From: CAZTDD01 sp964612675 | Lineage (GTDB): Bacteria > Hinthialibacterota > Hinthialibacteria > Hinthialibacterales > JAKPRU01 | Direction: 5' to 3' | Length of the DNA: 57,130 nt | NCBI GenBank assembly: GCA_964612675.1 | Contig: CAZTDD010000031.1 | Span: forward strand, 1-57,130 | In this document: in pieces, positions 27,245-35,363 of the stretch | Numbering within the stretch: the stretch's first letter is position 1 | How the letters are laid out: each line of letters begins with the position of its first letter | Program-made: the position numbers and the translations under genes | The notes under the pieces: generated by a model | The model's database searches: none | Told to the model about the DNA's origin: nothing | What the model saw: only the letters and a program-made list of their open reading frames with translations

Positions 27245-29262
27245 GGACCTTTTTGAACACAGGGAGAGTTGAGTCTGTCTATAGCATTGTTCTTTCCGTG
27301 ACCATTTTGGCCTCTATCAGTATGGACGTCGACTCAAAGCCTTTTGACGAGCTGATCTTCATCGACCACGAGAACCTCCGCTACGTGGAAGATGGGGAAC
27401 TGACCAGATTTCAGGTGAATGAAATCAAAAAAAACATCGATAAAGCCGTGGAATACGGGATTGACAGCTATCTCCTCTTCGCAAAGGAAACGATGGAGGC
27501 AATGCTGACGTACGATTTCAAGATCGAAGGAATCGGTAACATCGGCAAACAAGCCTTTCCCATGGATGGTGAGCATCGTGACAGAGCAACGCGACTTCAG
27601 CTAGTGTTGCGCGAGGTAGTGGATTATGCAAAGGAAAAAAAGGTAAGACTGTATTTTCACAGCAACCAATTCATATTTCCGGACGAGGTGCTGGATGCGA
27701 TCAAGCCCACCACCTGGGGGACGGCCGTTTGCCCGGGAAGAGAAAGCACCTGGCAGGTCTATCGTGGCAAGATCAATGAGTTCTGCTCCATGTTTCCGGA
27801 ACTAGCGGGGCTGCAGATTACCGGCGATGAAACCCAAGTCAGTGTGTTGTCATGCGAGTGCGACTTGTGCCGCGACATGAGCTTTCCCGAGCGGGTTTTG
27901 CGGTTGACCAATGAAACGGCGGATGTCGCCGCCAAACACGGTATGGAAGTGCAGATGCGGACCTGGCAGCGTATGGGTGATCTCGGAGACCCCGGCGCAA
28001 TGGATAAAGGTATTCGCGACAATGTCTACTTCTCAATAAAGAACACCGATGGTGATTTTCGGCTGGAGCACGGCTTAGATGAGGAGTTTCTTACTGCGGC
28101 GGTGCCTGAGCGGATCGTTTGTGAGTTTGATGCCTGGCGTGAATACAGCGGCCACAACTATTTCCCTTGTTATATGGGAGATGACTGGGCTCCGCGATTT
28201 CGGTTTCTGGCGGAGCAGGGTATTCCACGAGTGGCTGTAAGGCTGATGTGGAATTCAAACAAGAACCCTATTTTTGATCGACCTTGGGGAAATTATGTCA
28301 ATATATATGCATTCCGGAAACTGAGTGAGAATCCTGATTTGGATGGTCAAACCATACTGCGCGACTTTGTTGAAGAGTACTATCCGGAAAGTGCCCGCCA
28401 GGCGGCGATAGATTTGTACAATTCCTCACAGGAATTTCAAAAAACAATTTATTACATCAGGGGAGATATTTACAATGCCGATCATGCACGCGTTCAGGAT
28501 GATGACGCCGAGGAAGACCTGGAGGATGCACAGGAAGAGGGATTCTTGATCGGCGTTGAAGACTTCGAAAGTCGGCGCAAGGAGATTCAAGAGGCTTACG
28601 GAACGGCTCTACAACTCATTGACAAACTCGGTTCCGATGTACCCACCGAGTGGGTTGAGGGATTAAAAGACGGCGCACGTGTTGAGCAGTATGTGGCGCT
28701 ATCCAGTACTGACAAGATGGAAATGATGTATCTGCTCCAACAGCGCAGTTCGGATGAAGACGTTGGGAAGGATATTTCGGAGGTCAAAAAGCGTATGAAG
28801 CAGCGGGCTCAAGAATGGAGGGAGTGGGACAGCGAGAGCTACGAAGATATGCAGGGAGAAGACGTGTTCGCTCATTGGTCCTTGCCAAGTGAAGAGATTC
28901 CAGAAACCGTAATTGACTCCGTGCTCCGCGTATTTCCCAGTGCGGAAGACCTTGATATTGAACCGGATGACGATCTTTGGGATGTTGATGGCGAGACCGG
29001 GGATGGTCGCGATTTCGATTTAGATGTTGCCCCGGACGGCACGATCGTCGAGCAAAGCATTGAAGTACACCTTTCTGAAGTTCCTCCTGCTGTTCAAACC
29101 GCGATTCGGAAGGATCTGCAGCAGGGTGGAGTACTTGATGAGTTGTTCCTCTGCGTAAAAGAAGATGAAGAATATTACAGAATAGAAATTGATCTGGGTG
29201 AAGATGTACTCGAGATTAGGATTTCAACCGAGGGCCGGGTATTGGAACGTGAGTGGGATTAG
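27241..29262 (+). CDS. Alpha-glucuronidase-like barrel fused to PepSY-like repeats
   Basis: A 673-residue protein. A hydrophobic N-terminus (about residues 12-30) suggests export. Residues 35-400 form a GH20/GH67-like TIM barrel related to DUF4838 proteins: GLQITGDETQ, the cysteine cluster SCECDLC, VQMRTW and CEFDAWREYSGH. Residues 410-540 are helical and highly charged. From about residue 545 there are two PepSY-like units: EIPETVIDSVLRVFPSAE and DGTIVEQSIEV, then EVPPAVQTAIRKDLQQGG, YYRIEID and TEGRVLERE. PepSY-like domains often inhibit or bind enzymes in the envelope. I have not seen the two joined before. The catalytic acids cannot be assigned with certainty. It overlaps the DUF1080 gene by 4 bases and the beta-helix gene follows after 64 bases. 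Confidence 0.72.
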   Translation: MRTFLNTGRVESVYSIVLSVTILASISMDVDSKPFDELIFIDHENLRYVEDGELTRFQVNEIKKNIDKAVEYGIDSYLLFAKETMEAMLTYDFKIEGIGNIGKQAFPMDGEHRDRATRLQLVLREVVDYAKEKKVRLYFHSNQFIFPDEVLDAIKPTTWGTAVCPGRESTWQVYRGKINEFCSMFPELAGLQITGDETQVSVLSCECDLCRDMSFPERVLRLTNETADVAAKHGMEVQMRTWQRMGDLGDPGAMDKGIRDNVYFSIKNTDGDFRLEHGLDEEFLTAAVPERIVCEFDAWREYSGHNYFPCYMGDDWAPRFRFLAEQGIPRVAVRLMWNSNKNPIFDRPWGNYVNIYAFRKLSENPDLDGQTILRDFVEEYYPESARQAAIDLYNSSQEFQKTIYYIRGDIYNADHARVQDDDAEEDLEDAQEEGFLIGVEDFESRRKEIQEAYGTALQLIDKLGSDVPTEWVEGLKDGARVEQYVALSSTDKMEMMYLLQQRSSDEDVGKDISEVKKRMKQRAQEWREWDSESYEDMQGEDVFAHWSLPSEEIPETVIDSVLRVFPSAEDLDIEPDDDLWDVDGETGDGRDFDLDVAPDGTIVEQSIEVHLSEVPPAVQTAIRKDLQQGGVLDELFLCVKEDEEYYRIEIDLGEDVLEIRISTEGRVLEREWD

Positions 29263-29326
29263 ACCGGTTTATATACAAGGACACGGTTATTGCCCTTCAC
29301 GCACAAAACGAGAAGGATCCAGATCT

Positions 29327-31126
29327 ATGCAATTCAGTCGGAAATTGACCTTGTATTTCGTGAGAACTCTCGCCTGGAACGTTCGAATCATCTTTCTGCT
29401 TCTATTTGGGACATATTCTACTGGATTCGCAACGGCTGATATCGTGTTGTACCCGCCTAACCCCGATCATAAGACCGATGGTGTGATATCCGGAAGCATA
29501 GAAGGACGGGATGCTTGCTTTGAATATCAACATACTTATCACTTTTCCAGTAAGAGAGAGAAAGATTTCAAAGCGAACTACGTCCGCTTTGCGGCAGAGG
29601 GTGAAATCCGGGTAAACTTACACGTCAGGGCACGAATTACGAAAGCCCATCTGAGATCTCTTGGAAAGGACCTGCCGTTCAGCCGTCAGGGCTCACATTT
29701 TCAATTCACTCTTCCCGGACCTGGGAACTACTATCTACAACTACCCGATCTAAATACCCCAGGCCGAATTACATACACTGTATTTTTCTTTGTTGATGAA
29801 TTGGCGCAGTACAAACAATACCAGCAGCAATTTGCCGAGTCCATAAATGTTCTGGATCATGGCGTTGTTTCCAGTTCCACGGAAGACCAAACTAGCCAGA
29901 TCCAAACATTGATTGACCAAAGGGATACGGTCTTTTTCCCAGGAGGAATCTACCGTACCGGTATGTTAACGATACCATCGGATACAAGAATATACTTAGA
30001 GGAAGGTGCTGTTCTTAAGGGGACCGATGATTACAACGGATCGCGCTATATCCATATTGAGAATGGTAGAAACATCCGTATTGCTGGCTTGGGAACCATT
30101 GATGCGAATGGAAATCTTCCGGGGAATCGACCCACGAAAGGTCATTTGATTGATATAGAGAATTGTGACAATGTTAGGCTTGATGGCTTAATGTTTCGAA
30201 ATTCCAATTCATGGATGCTTCATATACGCCGGTCGCAGAATATTGACTTTAGGGGGCTACATCTGTTTAGCGGAAAAGACGGGATTGATCCTGACGGATC
30301 CACCGATGTAATGATTCAGAATGTTACGATTCAGTCAATCGACGATGCGTTTGCCGTCAAAAGCAAATTCAAGGGCAACAGTTGTGAACGAGTCACGATG
30401 AAGGATTGTATCGTGTTTTCTTGTGCGTCTTCCTTGAAAGTCGGAACGGAGAATTATTACGGTGAGATTCGAGATATAACGTGGGACAACTGCGATGCCG
30501 TTGATGCCGATCGAGGTATTATCCTTTATACGAATGAGGATGGAGCGGCTCCAATATGCAACATCTTTTGGAAAAACATCCGAGTGTTCAACTTTGACTG
30601 GGCTGTTGAAACGGGTGGCGCACCGTTCCAGTTTGAAAACAGAAGAGGAAATACAGGAGGGGATATCACCGATATTTTTGTGGAGAACGTCGTCGCCTTC
30701 CCCGAGACGGATGTTGACGTGGACCAGGAGGCGGGAATCGTAGACGTTACGTTTCGGAATGTTATCGTTCATGGAACAAGTCAGATTGAAGACACCGCGA
30801 ATATGACCTTCAAAGGCGTCATATGGGACGCTGTAAACAGCGAGTCCATGCCGATTATTTTCATTGAGCCTTGCCCACACAGCAAGAACAAGTATCGCGA
30901 CGGTGATAGCTTGGTAGCGAGTGTAAAGCACCCGGACGGTTGCACAATTACCAAGGTGGAGTGGTTTATCGATAATAGCTCAGTCGGAATCGATACCAGT
31001 GCTCCATTTACGCACAAACTGAGTGGTTTAGAGGATGGCGAACATATTGTATATGCAAAGGCCACAGATGAAGGCGGCAAAACGAATAGGACAGCATCCA
31101 AGCGAATACAGTTTGTCTATGAATAG
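29327..31126 (+). CDS. Secreted beta-helix glycosidase (GH28/GH49-like) with Ig-like C-terminal domain
   Basis: A 599-residue protein. The signal peptide is long (about residues 1-38). An N-terminal beta-sandwich (residues 40-160) precedes a right-handed beta-helix (about 175-510) that contains GLGTIDANGN, SWMLHIRRSQNIDF, GKDGIDPDGSTDVMI and QSIDDAFAVKS. The DPD and DD pairs fit the catalytic aspartates of GH28, or of the GH49 dextranase type, which also has an N-terminal sandwich. The last 85 residues are a bacterial Ig-like domain (TKVEWFIDNSSVGID, GEHIVYAKATDEGGK). It probably cuts a polysaccharide outside the cell. ATG 29327 with AAGGAT upstream was chosen over a longer reading that overlaps the previous gene. 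It is the last gene of the operon. Confidence 0.8.
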   Translation: MQFSRKLTLYFVRTLAWNVRIIFLLLFGTYSTGFATADIVLYPPNPDHKTDGVISGSIEGRDACFEYQHTYHFSSKREKDFKANYVRFAAEGEIRVNLHVRARITKAHLRSLGKDLPFSRQGSHFQFTLPGPGNYYLQLPDLNTPGRITYTVFFFVDELAQYKQYQQQFAESINVLDHGVVSSSTEDQTSQIQTLIDQRDTVFFPGGIYRTGMLTIPSDTRIYLEEGAVLKGTDDYNGSRYIHIENGRNIRIAGLGTIDANGNLPGNRPTKGHLIDIENCDNVRLDGLMFRNSNSWMLHIRRSQNIDFRGLHLFSGKDGIDPDGSTDVMIQNVTIQSIDDAFAVKSKFKGNSCERVTMKDCIVFSCASSLKVGTENYYGEIRDITWDNCDAVDADRGIILYTNEDGAAPICNIFWKNIRVFNFDWAVETGGAPFQFENRRGNTGGDITDIFVENVVAFPETDVDVDQEAGIVDVTFRNVIVHGTSQIEDTANMTFKGVIWDAVNSESMPIIFIEPCPHSKNKYRDGDSLVASVKHPDGCTITKVEWFIDNSSVGIDTSAPFTHKLSGLEDGEHIVYAKATDEGGKTNRTASKRIQFVYE

Positions 31127-31131
31127 CTGAA

Positions 31132-31147
31132 TGCCCCCCTGGGGGCA
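31132..31147 (+). terminator. Compact hairpin after the glycan operon
   Basis: TGCCCC-CCTG-GGGGCA followed by GTTTGTCT, starting 6 bases after the stop codon of the beta-helix gene. The stem is short but GC-rich and the tail is partly T-rich, which fits an intrinsic terminator. Confidence 0.5.
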
Positions 31148-31398
31148 GTTTGTCTCACGGGTGTTTCATCTTTTTGAAATCCTTTGCCTTGTCGATCTCA
31201 ACCAACACGTTGCCAACGGGGAATCGGCGATTCCGATTGAGCGGCACTTCTTTTATGGTGTTCCGCGAGTTGTCTATGGGTAATAACAGTGAACTCGAGT
31301 CGCCGTGGCAGGTGTAGTGCGCGAGTTCTTTTATTGGCAAAGCGGAGGCTGAGAACAATAAAGTTCCCGTATAAAAAAACGTGACATCCGCCAGGTGG

Positions 31399-32925
31399 TC
31401 ACGGAAAATCTGGGTCCGTCCGCATTTTTGCAAGTTTTCGGGTTAATGTATTGAGGTGAATTCCGAGTATCGCAGCGGCGTCGCCTTTCCTCCCGCCGGT
31501 TTCTTCCAGTACGTGCTTGATATACTCATTTTCGAGGCGTTCGAGTGTCATGCGCTCTCTAGCGATCTGTCTGAGCGGGGAGATATCCCGAGGCGAATAG
31601 TGAGGCGTCTCTCCACCGTCCTGAACCGTCGTTCGGGAGAAATGCTCCGGTTTCAATATGCCATCTTCTTCGGCATAAGCGTATGCATTCGCTACCGCGT
31701 TCTCGAGTTCACGAACATTGCCCGGAAAACGATGCCGCCGCAACAGGTCGTACACCGCCGAATCAATCTGCATGGGAGGCTCACGGTTTCGTTTTTTGTC
31801 CCTGAGTTGCACGAATCGACGGGTCAGAAGTACGATATCGTTTCCGCGTTCCCGCAACGGAGGTAAATCGATCTTGAAAACGCGTATTCTAAAAAAATAA
31901 TCCTGCCGAAACGTTCCTTCGTGGACGAGATGAGACAAATCTTGATTTGTGGCTGTGATGAGACGGGTATTGACTGTTCGAAGCCGGTTCTCACCCATAC
32001 GCCGTATTTCGCCTTCCTGAAGGAATCGAAGTAGACTCACCTGGATACTTGGCGGAGTTTCTCCAATTTCGTCCAGGAACAGCGTTCCTCCGTCAGCCGC
32101 TTCGATCACTCCGATTCGGTCTCGCGTAGCGCCTGTAAACGCACCCCGAACATGTCCGAATAATTCACTCTCCGTAGTCCCTTGCGAGATAGCAGCACAA
32201 TTCTCCGGTATGAATTTCCCCGTACGGCCGCTGTTTTCGTGGATACATTTTGCGAGGATTTCCTTGCCTGTTCCCGTTTCGCCCGTTATCAAAACAGGCG
32301 AATCGTTCTTTGCGGCGATGTATGCATGTTCCTTCACTTGCTGCATGGCCGGACTCCGTCCCACGATTTGTCTGAATTGACCGAGGATTGTGTTGCGTTT
32401 CTTCAAATCGGCGACGCGTTCTTCGATTTCTTTTGACGTTTTGGGCCGAGAAATCCCCTCGGCCAGGCATCGCCCCACTATTTCGATGAGTTCTCGATCT
32501 TCGGTGTCAAACTGGGAAGGTTTGCTTTTGTCTATCAGCTGCAAAGCGCCGATTACGCTGCCATCGTGGAAAAGGGGTACCGAGAGGATATTCCTCGTGG
32601 AGTATCCGAGATCGTTGTCGGCCTTGTCCGACTTCCAGGAATCCCGGTCAGGTTCGTTGCAGACGTACGCCCTCCCGGATTGGACTACCTGGCCGACAAT
32701 GCCCTCATCAATCGGAAGGCAGAATCCTTCCATTTCCGTATCCAGACTGTAGATGCATCTGACAGAAGCATTCTCGATCACCCAAAGCGATGCAGAACGT
32801 GCTCCAACATATGGGGAGATTCTCTCCAGGACCTTCCGGATAGCGCTTTCGAGTGAAGACTGCTTTCGCAGATAATCGGCAATTTCGGTTAGAAGTCTGT
32901 CTGACCCATCAGGTATATCCATCAT
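31399..32925 (-). CDS. GAF-domain sigma-54-dependent transcriptional activator
   Basis: A 508-residue bacterial enhancer-binding protein. A GAF sensor domain (about residues 20-155; ARSASLWVIE, GIVGQVVQSGR, ILSVPLF, VIGALQL) precedes a short coiled linker and an AAA+ domain: Walker A GETGTGKE (215-222), sigma-54 contact loop GAFTGA (261-266), Walker B TLFLDEI (281-287), and RFPGNVRELENAV. A Fis-type helix-turn-helix lies near the C-terminus (DAAAILGIHLNTLTRKL). All residues for open-complex formation are present. The GAF ligand is unknown; many GAF domains bind cyclic nucleotides, which is notable beside the cyclase-like genes. It is divergent from them, with a 302-base shared upstream region. 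Confidence 0.93.
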   Translation of the reverse strand: MMDIPDGSDRLLTEIADYLRKQSSLESAIRKVLERISPYVGARSASLWVIENASVRCIYSLDTEMEGFCLPIDEGIVGQVVQSGRAYVCNEPDRDSWKSDKADNDLGYSTRNILSVPLFHDGSVIGALQLIDKSKPSQFDTEDRELIEIVGRCLAEGISRPKTSKEIEERVADLKKRNTILGQFRQIVGRSPAMQQVKEHAYIAAKNDSPVLITGETGTGKEILAKCIHENSGRTGKFIPENCAAISQGTTESELFGHVRGAFTGATRDRIGVIEAADGGTLFLDEIGETPPSIQVSLLRFLQEGEIRRMGENRLRTVNTRLITATNQDLSHLVHEGTFRQDYFFRIRVFKIDLPPLRERGNDIVLLTRRFVQLRDKKRNREPPMQIDSAVYDLLRRHRFPGNVRELENAVANAYAYAEEDGILKPEHFSRTTVQDGGETPHYSPRDISPLRQIARERMTLERLENEYIKHVLEETGGRKGDAAAILGIHLNTLTRKLAKMRTDPDFP

Positions 32926-33227
32926 GTCTTTCCCACTTTTGTTAGCGACTGAATTTATGTGACTTATCGCTCTTCAAGCCTATTTCGGGCGCTGCACCTG
33001 TCGTTGTGAACCTCGGTTCGACTGTTTGGGTTCGCTTTACGACGATACTACACCACATCGGCGATCCTTGACAACAAACTTGCGTCCCATGGAATCCGAG
33101 ACCATCCTGCTGCGGTCCGATGTGGAAAGTGCAACGGATTTGCTTGACCCCCGTGAAGCGGCTCTGCTATCATGTTCGAATCCACTGAAGAGGCGAGGGG
33201 TTGCCTTTTCTGCGCGAGGCATGGCTG
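32926..33227. other. Divergent regulatory region, sigma-54 activator / cyclase-like gene
   Basis: No gene is present. A good sigma-70 promoter faces the cyclase-like gene (listed separately). I looked for a TGGC-N8-TTGC sigma-54 promoter here on both strands and found no clear match. Confidence 0.5.
33144..33173 (+). promoter_or_regulatory. Candidate sigma-70 promoter for the cyclase-like pair
   Basis: TTGACC (33144-33149) and TATCAT (33168-33173) are separated by 18 bases, matching 5 of 6 at each box. Transcription would begin near 33180, about 48 bases before the chosen ATG. Confidence 0.5.
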
Positions 33228-35198
33228 ATGCAAGAGCGGGGCGGTGCGATACCACAGCCAAACCATGATGAACCGCGCGGTCGGCCCACAGACCAGGACG
33301 GAGCGGTTCCCGCACGGCTTTCCGGGCTCACCGAACTCGATAACAAACTCCGACAGCCTGACAGCGGCTCGGTCTCCGATAACGAGGACGAACTCAGCGT
33401 ACTCCTGCGCAAGAAGCAGGAGATTATGGAACAACTCCATTCGCTGATGCCGTTGATGACGGTTATGTATATCGATCTTTGCTCCTCTACACGACACTTC
33501 TACGAACGCGGCGATCATGATGGATATGAGCTGGTCAATTTCTTTCAGGATCTGTGTTTAAGGACGATTCGGAGCTGGAACCCCGCTTTTGTTAATCAAC
33601 GAGGCGGCGATCAGATACTGAGCGGTTTCGCGGAGCCGTCGATTTGTGTTGATGCGGCGGTGTCTGTGCTGACAACGCTTGACGAAAACGGTTGGCAGAT
33701 TAAGCAAAAAACGTATGATGGCGTTCCATTCGGTATTAGCCTGGGTATCCACCGGGGAAGGCTTATCCTCAAAGAAGGTGCACCTTCCACTTGTCACACC
33801 CTGTTGCTCGCGGAGCAGCTCCAGAAGAGGGCGAGCACAAATCAGATCCTTGTTTCCCATGCGGTTTACAGCGAATTGGTTGGTGAATCGAGACTTCGGG
33901 CAAAGAAGCACGGGATTCTGGAAATCAGCGATGTTCCCGAACCCCAGGAGCTATACGAGATCGACTGGCGGACAAGATGGGAAGGTCGGACAAACTCGCT
34001 CCAAACGGAAAACGAGGAACGTGCCGTTTCCGATTCCTGTGTCACAGTTGTGGACGACGACGATCTTCCGTTGGATGAACCACCGGATGAACCACGGGAT
34101 GAACCACGGGATGAACCACGGGTAGGAACCGAACAGGAAGTCTCGAACGGGGAGCCGACGGCGGAGAACCGTGTCATTGTCTCACAGCGGAACAAGTCTG
34201 CCGACTTTCGCAGGATCGGCGATGCCGTAGCGAAGGCTCCAGAGGGTGCTGAGATCCATGTCGAGTCCGGTGTGTACCGAGAAAGTATTGTTGTAAGGCG
34301 GGACAACGTCACCCTGAAAGCGGATGAACCGTCGGGAGTGAAGATCGTTCCCCTGTTTGGTATAGGGCTGCGTATAGTGAACGCCGAAAATGTGCGTCTC
34401 GAAGGGATTGTGTTCAGCCAGCAAACCCGCAGATTCTCAGAAGATCCCTGCGTGCAGATCGAAGCGGCCAAATCGATAACTCTTCAGGGCTGTACTATTC
34501 GAGACGGCAACGCGATCGGATGTCTCGTCAAGAACAGCCAAAATGTGGCTTTGCAGAATACGCGCATTCAGACGTGTCAAATGGGTGGGATGAAAGCCAC
34601 AGGCGAGTCGGATGTCGTGTTGGAGCGATGTACTGTAACCGACAACGGCGGCTATGGACCGCGGAATGCGAAGGTGACGGAATACGGGATTCTTGTGGAA
34701 CGTACATCGAACGCGGTCATAGAGAAATGTGTCGTGGGTGGAAACGAGGGGCCGGGGATCGCATTGGCGCGAGGGTCCTCTATCCAGGTCGCCAATAGCA
34801 AGATTCAAGGGAACGGCGTGACGAGGATAGAGCCCGGGGTTCATGTCGAGGATTCTGAGGGAAGTGTGAAACGATGCGAGATCCTGGAGAACGGCGGACC
34901 GGGGATCTTCGCGAAACGGGCGAAAATCTCCGCAAACAACAATCGGGTTGAAGCGAACGGTTCGCTGCTCTGCCGACACGAGCACGCAGGCGTTCTCTGT
35001 CTCGACAGCCCGCAGAGTGACATTGGGGACAACACCATATCCAATAACGGCATCGACGAAGCCAAACTGGCAACGCTTTCGAGACCGGATTCTCCCGATG
35101 CGGAAGTTATTCCACGAGGCGATGTTGGTATCAGTCCAATGTGGTATCGGTATTTGAAATCAACCGAGCGGGTGATGCGACCGAAGGATCGGAGATAA
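33228..35198 (+). CDS. Class III cyclase-like domain fused to a parallel beta-helix (paralog A)
   Basis: A 656-residue soluble protein with no leader or membrane segment. Residues 75-245 are a class III nucleotidyl cyclase homology domain. Both metal aspartates are kept (D83 in MYIDLCSST, D128 in RGGDQILSGF), but the transition-state Asn and Arg positions read L193 and Q197, and the base-selecting lysine is Q124. An acidic proline-rich linker with four DEPx repeats (bases 34073-34120) leads to a right-handed beta-helix (about 310-625: VTLKADEP, VRLEGIVF, ITLQGCTI, VVLERCTVTDNGGYG, GNEGPGIAL). The C-terminus SPMWYRYLK is shared with paralog B. ATG 33228 has GAGG 8 bases upstream; a TTG at 33201 is the alternative. 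It is cotranscribed with paralog B. Confidence 0.8.
   Translation: MQERGGAIPQPNHDEPRGRPTDQDGAVPARLSGLTELDNKLRQPDSGSVSDNEDELSVLLRKKQEIMEQLHSLMPLMTVMYIDLCSSTRHFYERGDHDGYELVNFFQDLCLRTIRSWNPAFVNQRGGDQILSGFAEPSICVDAAVSVLTTLDENGWQIKQKTYDGVPFGISLGIHRGRLILKEGAPSTCHTLLLAEQLQKRASTNQILVSHAVYSELVGESRLRAKKHGILEISDVPEPQELYEIDWRTRWEGRTNSLQTENEERAVSDSCVTVVDDDDLPLDEPPDEPRDEPRDEPRVGTEQEVSNGEPTAENRVIVSQRNKSADFRRIGDAVAKAPEGAEIHVESGVYRESIVVRRDNVTLKADEPSGVKIVPLFGIGLRIVNAENVRLEGIVFSQQTRRFSEDPCVQIEAAKSITLQGCTIRDGNAIGCLVKNSQNVALQNTRIQTCQMGGMKATGESDVVLERCTVTDNGGYGPRNAKVTEYGILVERTSNAVIEKCVVGGNEGPGIALARGSSIQVANSKIQGNGVTRIEPGVHVEDSEGSVKRCEILENGGPGIFAKRAKISANNNRVEANGSLLCRHEHAGVLCLDSPQSDIGDNTISNNGIDEAKLATLSRPDSPDAEVIPRGDVGISPMWYRYLKSTERVMRPKDRR
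34073..34120 (+). repeat. Four 12-base units coding DEPx in the linker
   Basis: In-frame tandem GGATGAACCACS units (34073-34084, 34085-34096, 34097-34108, 34109-34120); the last three are identical. They encode a DEPP/DEPR series in the linker between the cyclase-like and beta-helix domains. Copy-number change would alter linker length without a frameshift. Paralog B lacks the array. Confidence 0.85.
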
Positions 35199-35363
35199 GC
35201 AGGTTTTTGATTACTCCCACGTGCATCAACAGGCCGCGTAACAGGCCAGTTTCTTCGGGATAAGTCTGCCGTTTAAAGGCGAATTCAACGGGCAGTCATC
35301 TGCAGTGCGCATCAATCGTTGCGGGTAGATCTATTCTCTCATTTTTCACCGCGAGGGGCTCTC

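Noticed and set aside
29189..29326. Longer start for the beta-helix glycosidase
   Set aside because: It overlaps the previous gene by 74 bases and puts the signal peptide 46 residues inside the protein.
31155..31433. 92-codon minus-strand frame after the glycan operon
   Set aside because: It overlaps the end of the sigma-54 activator gene, has no ribosome site and no recognisable motif. A small real gene cannot be fully excluded.
32926..33227. Sigma-54 promoter for the cyclase-like genes
   Set aside because: No TGGC-N8-TTGC-type match was found; a sigma-70-type promoter fits better.
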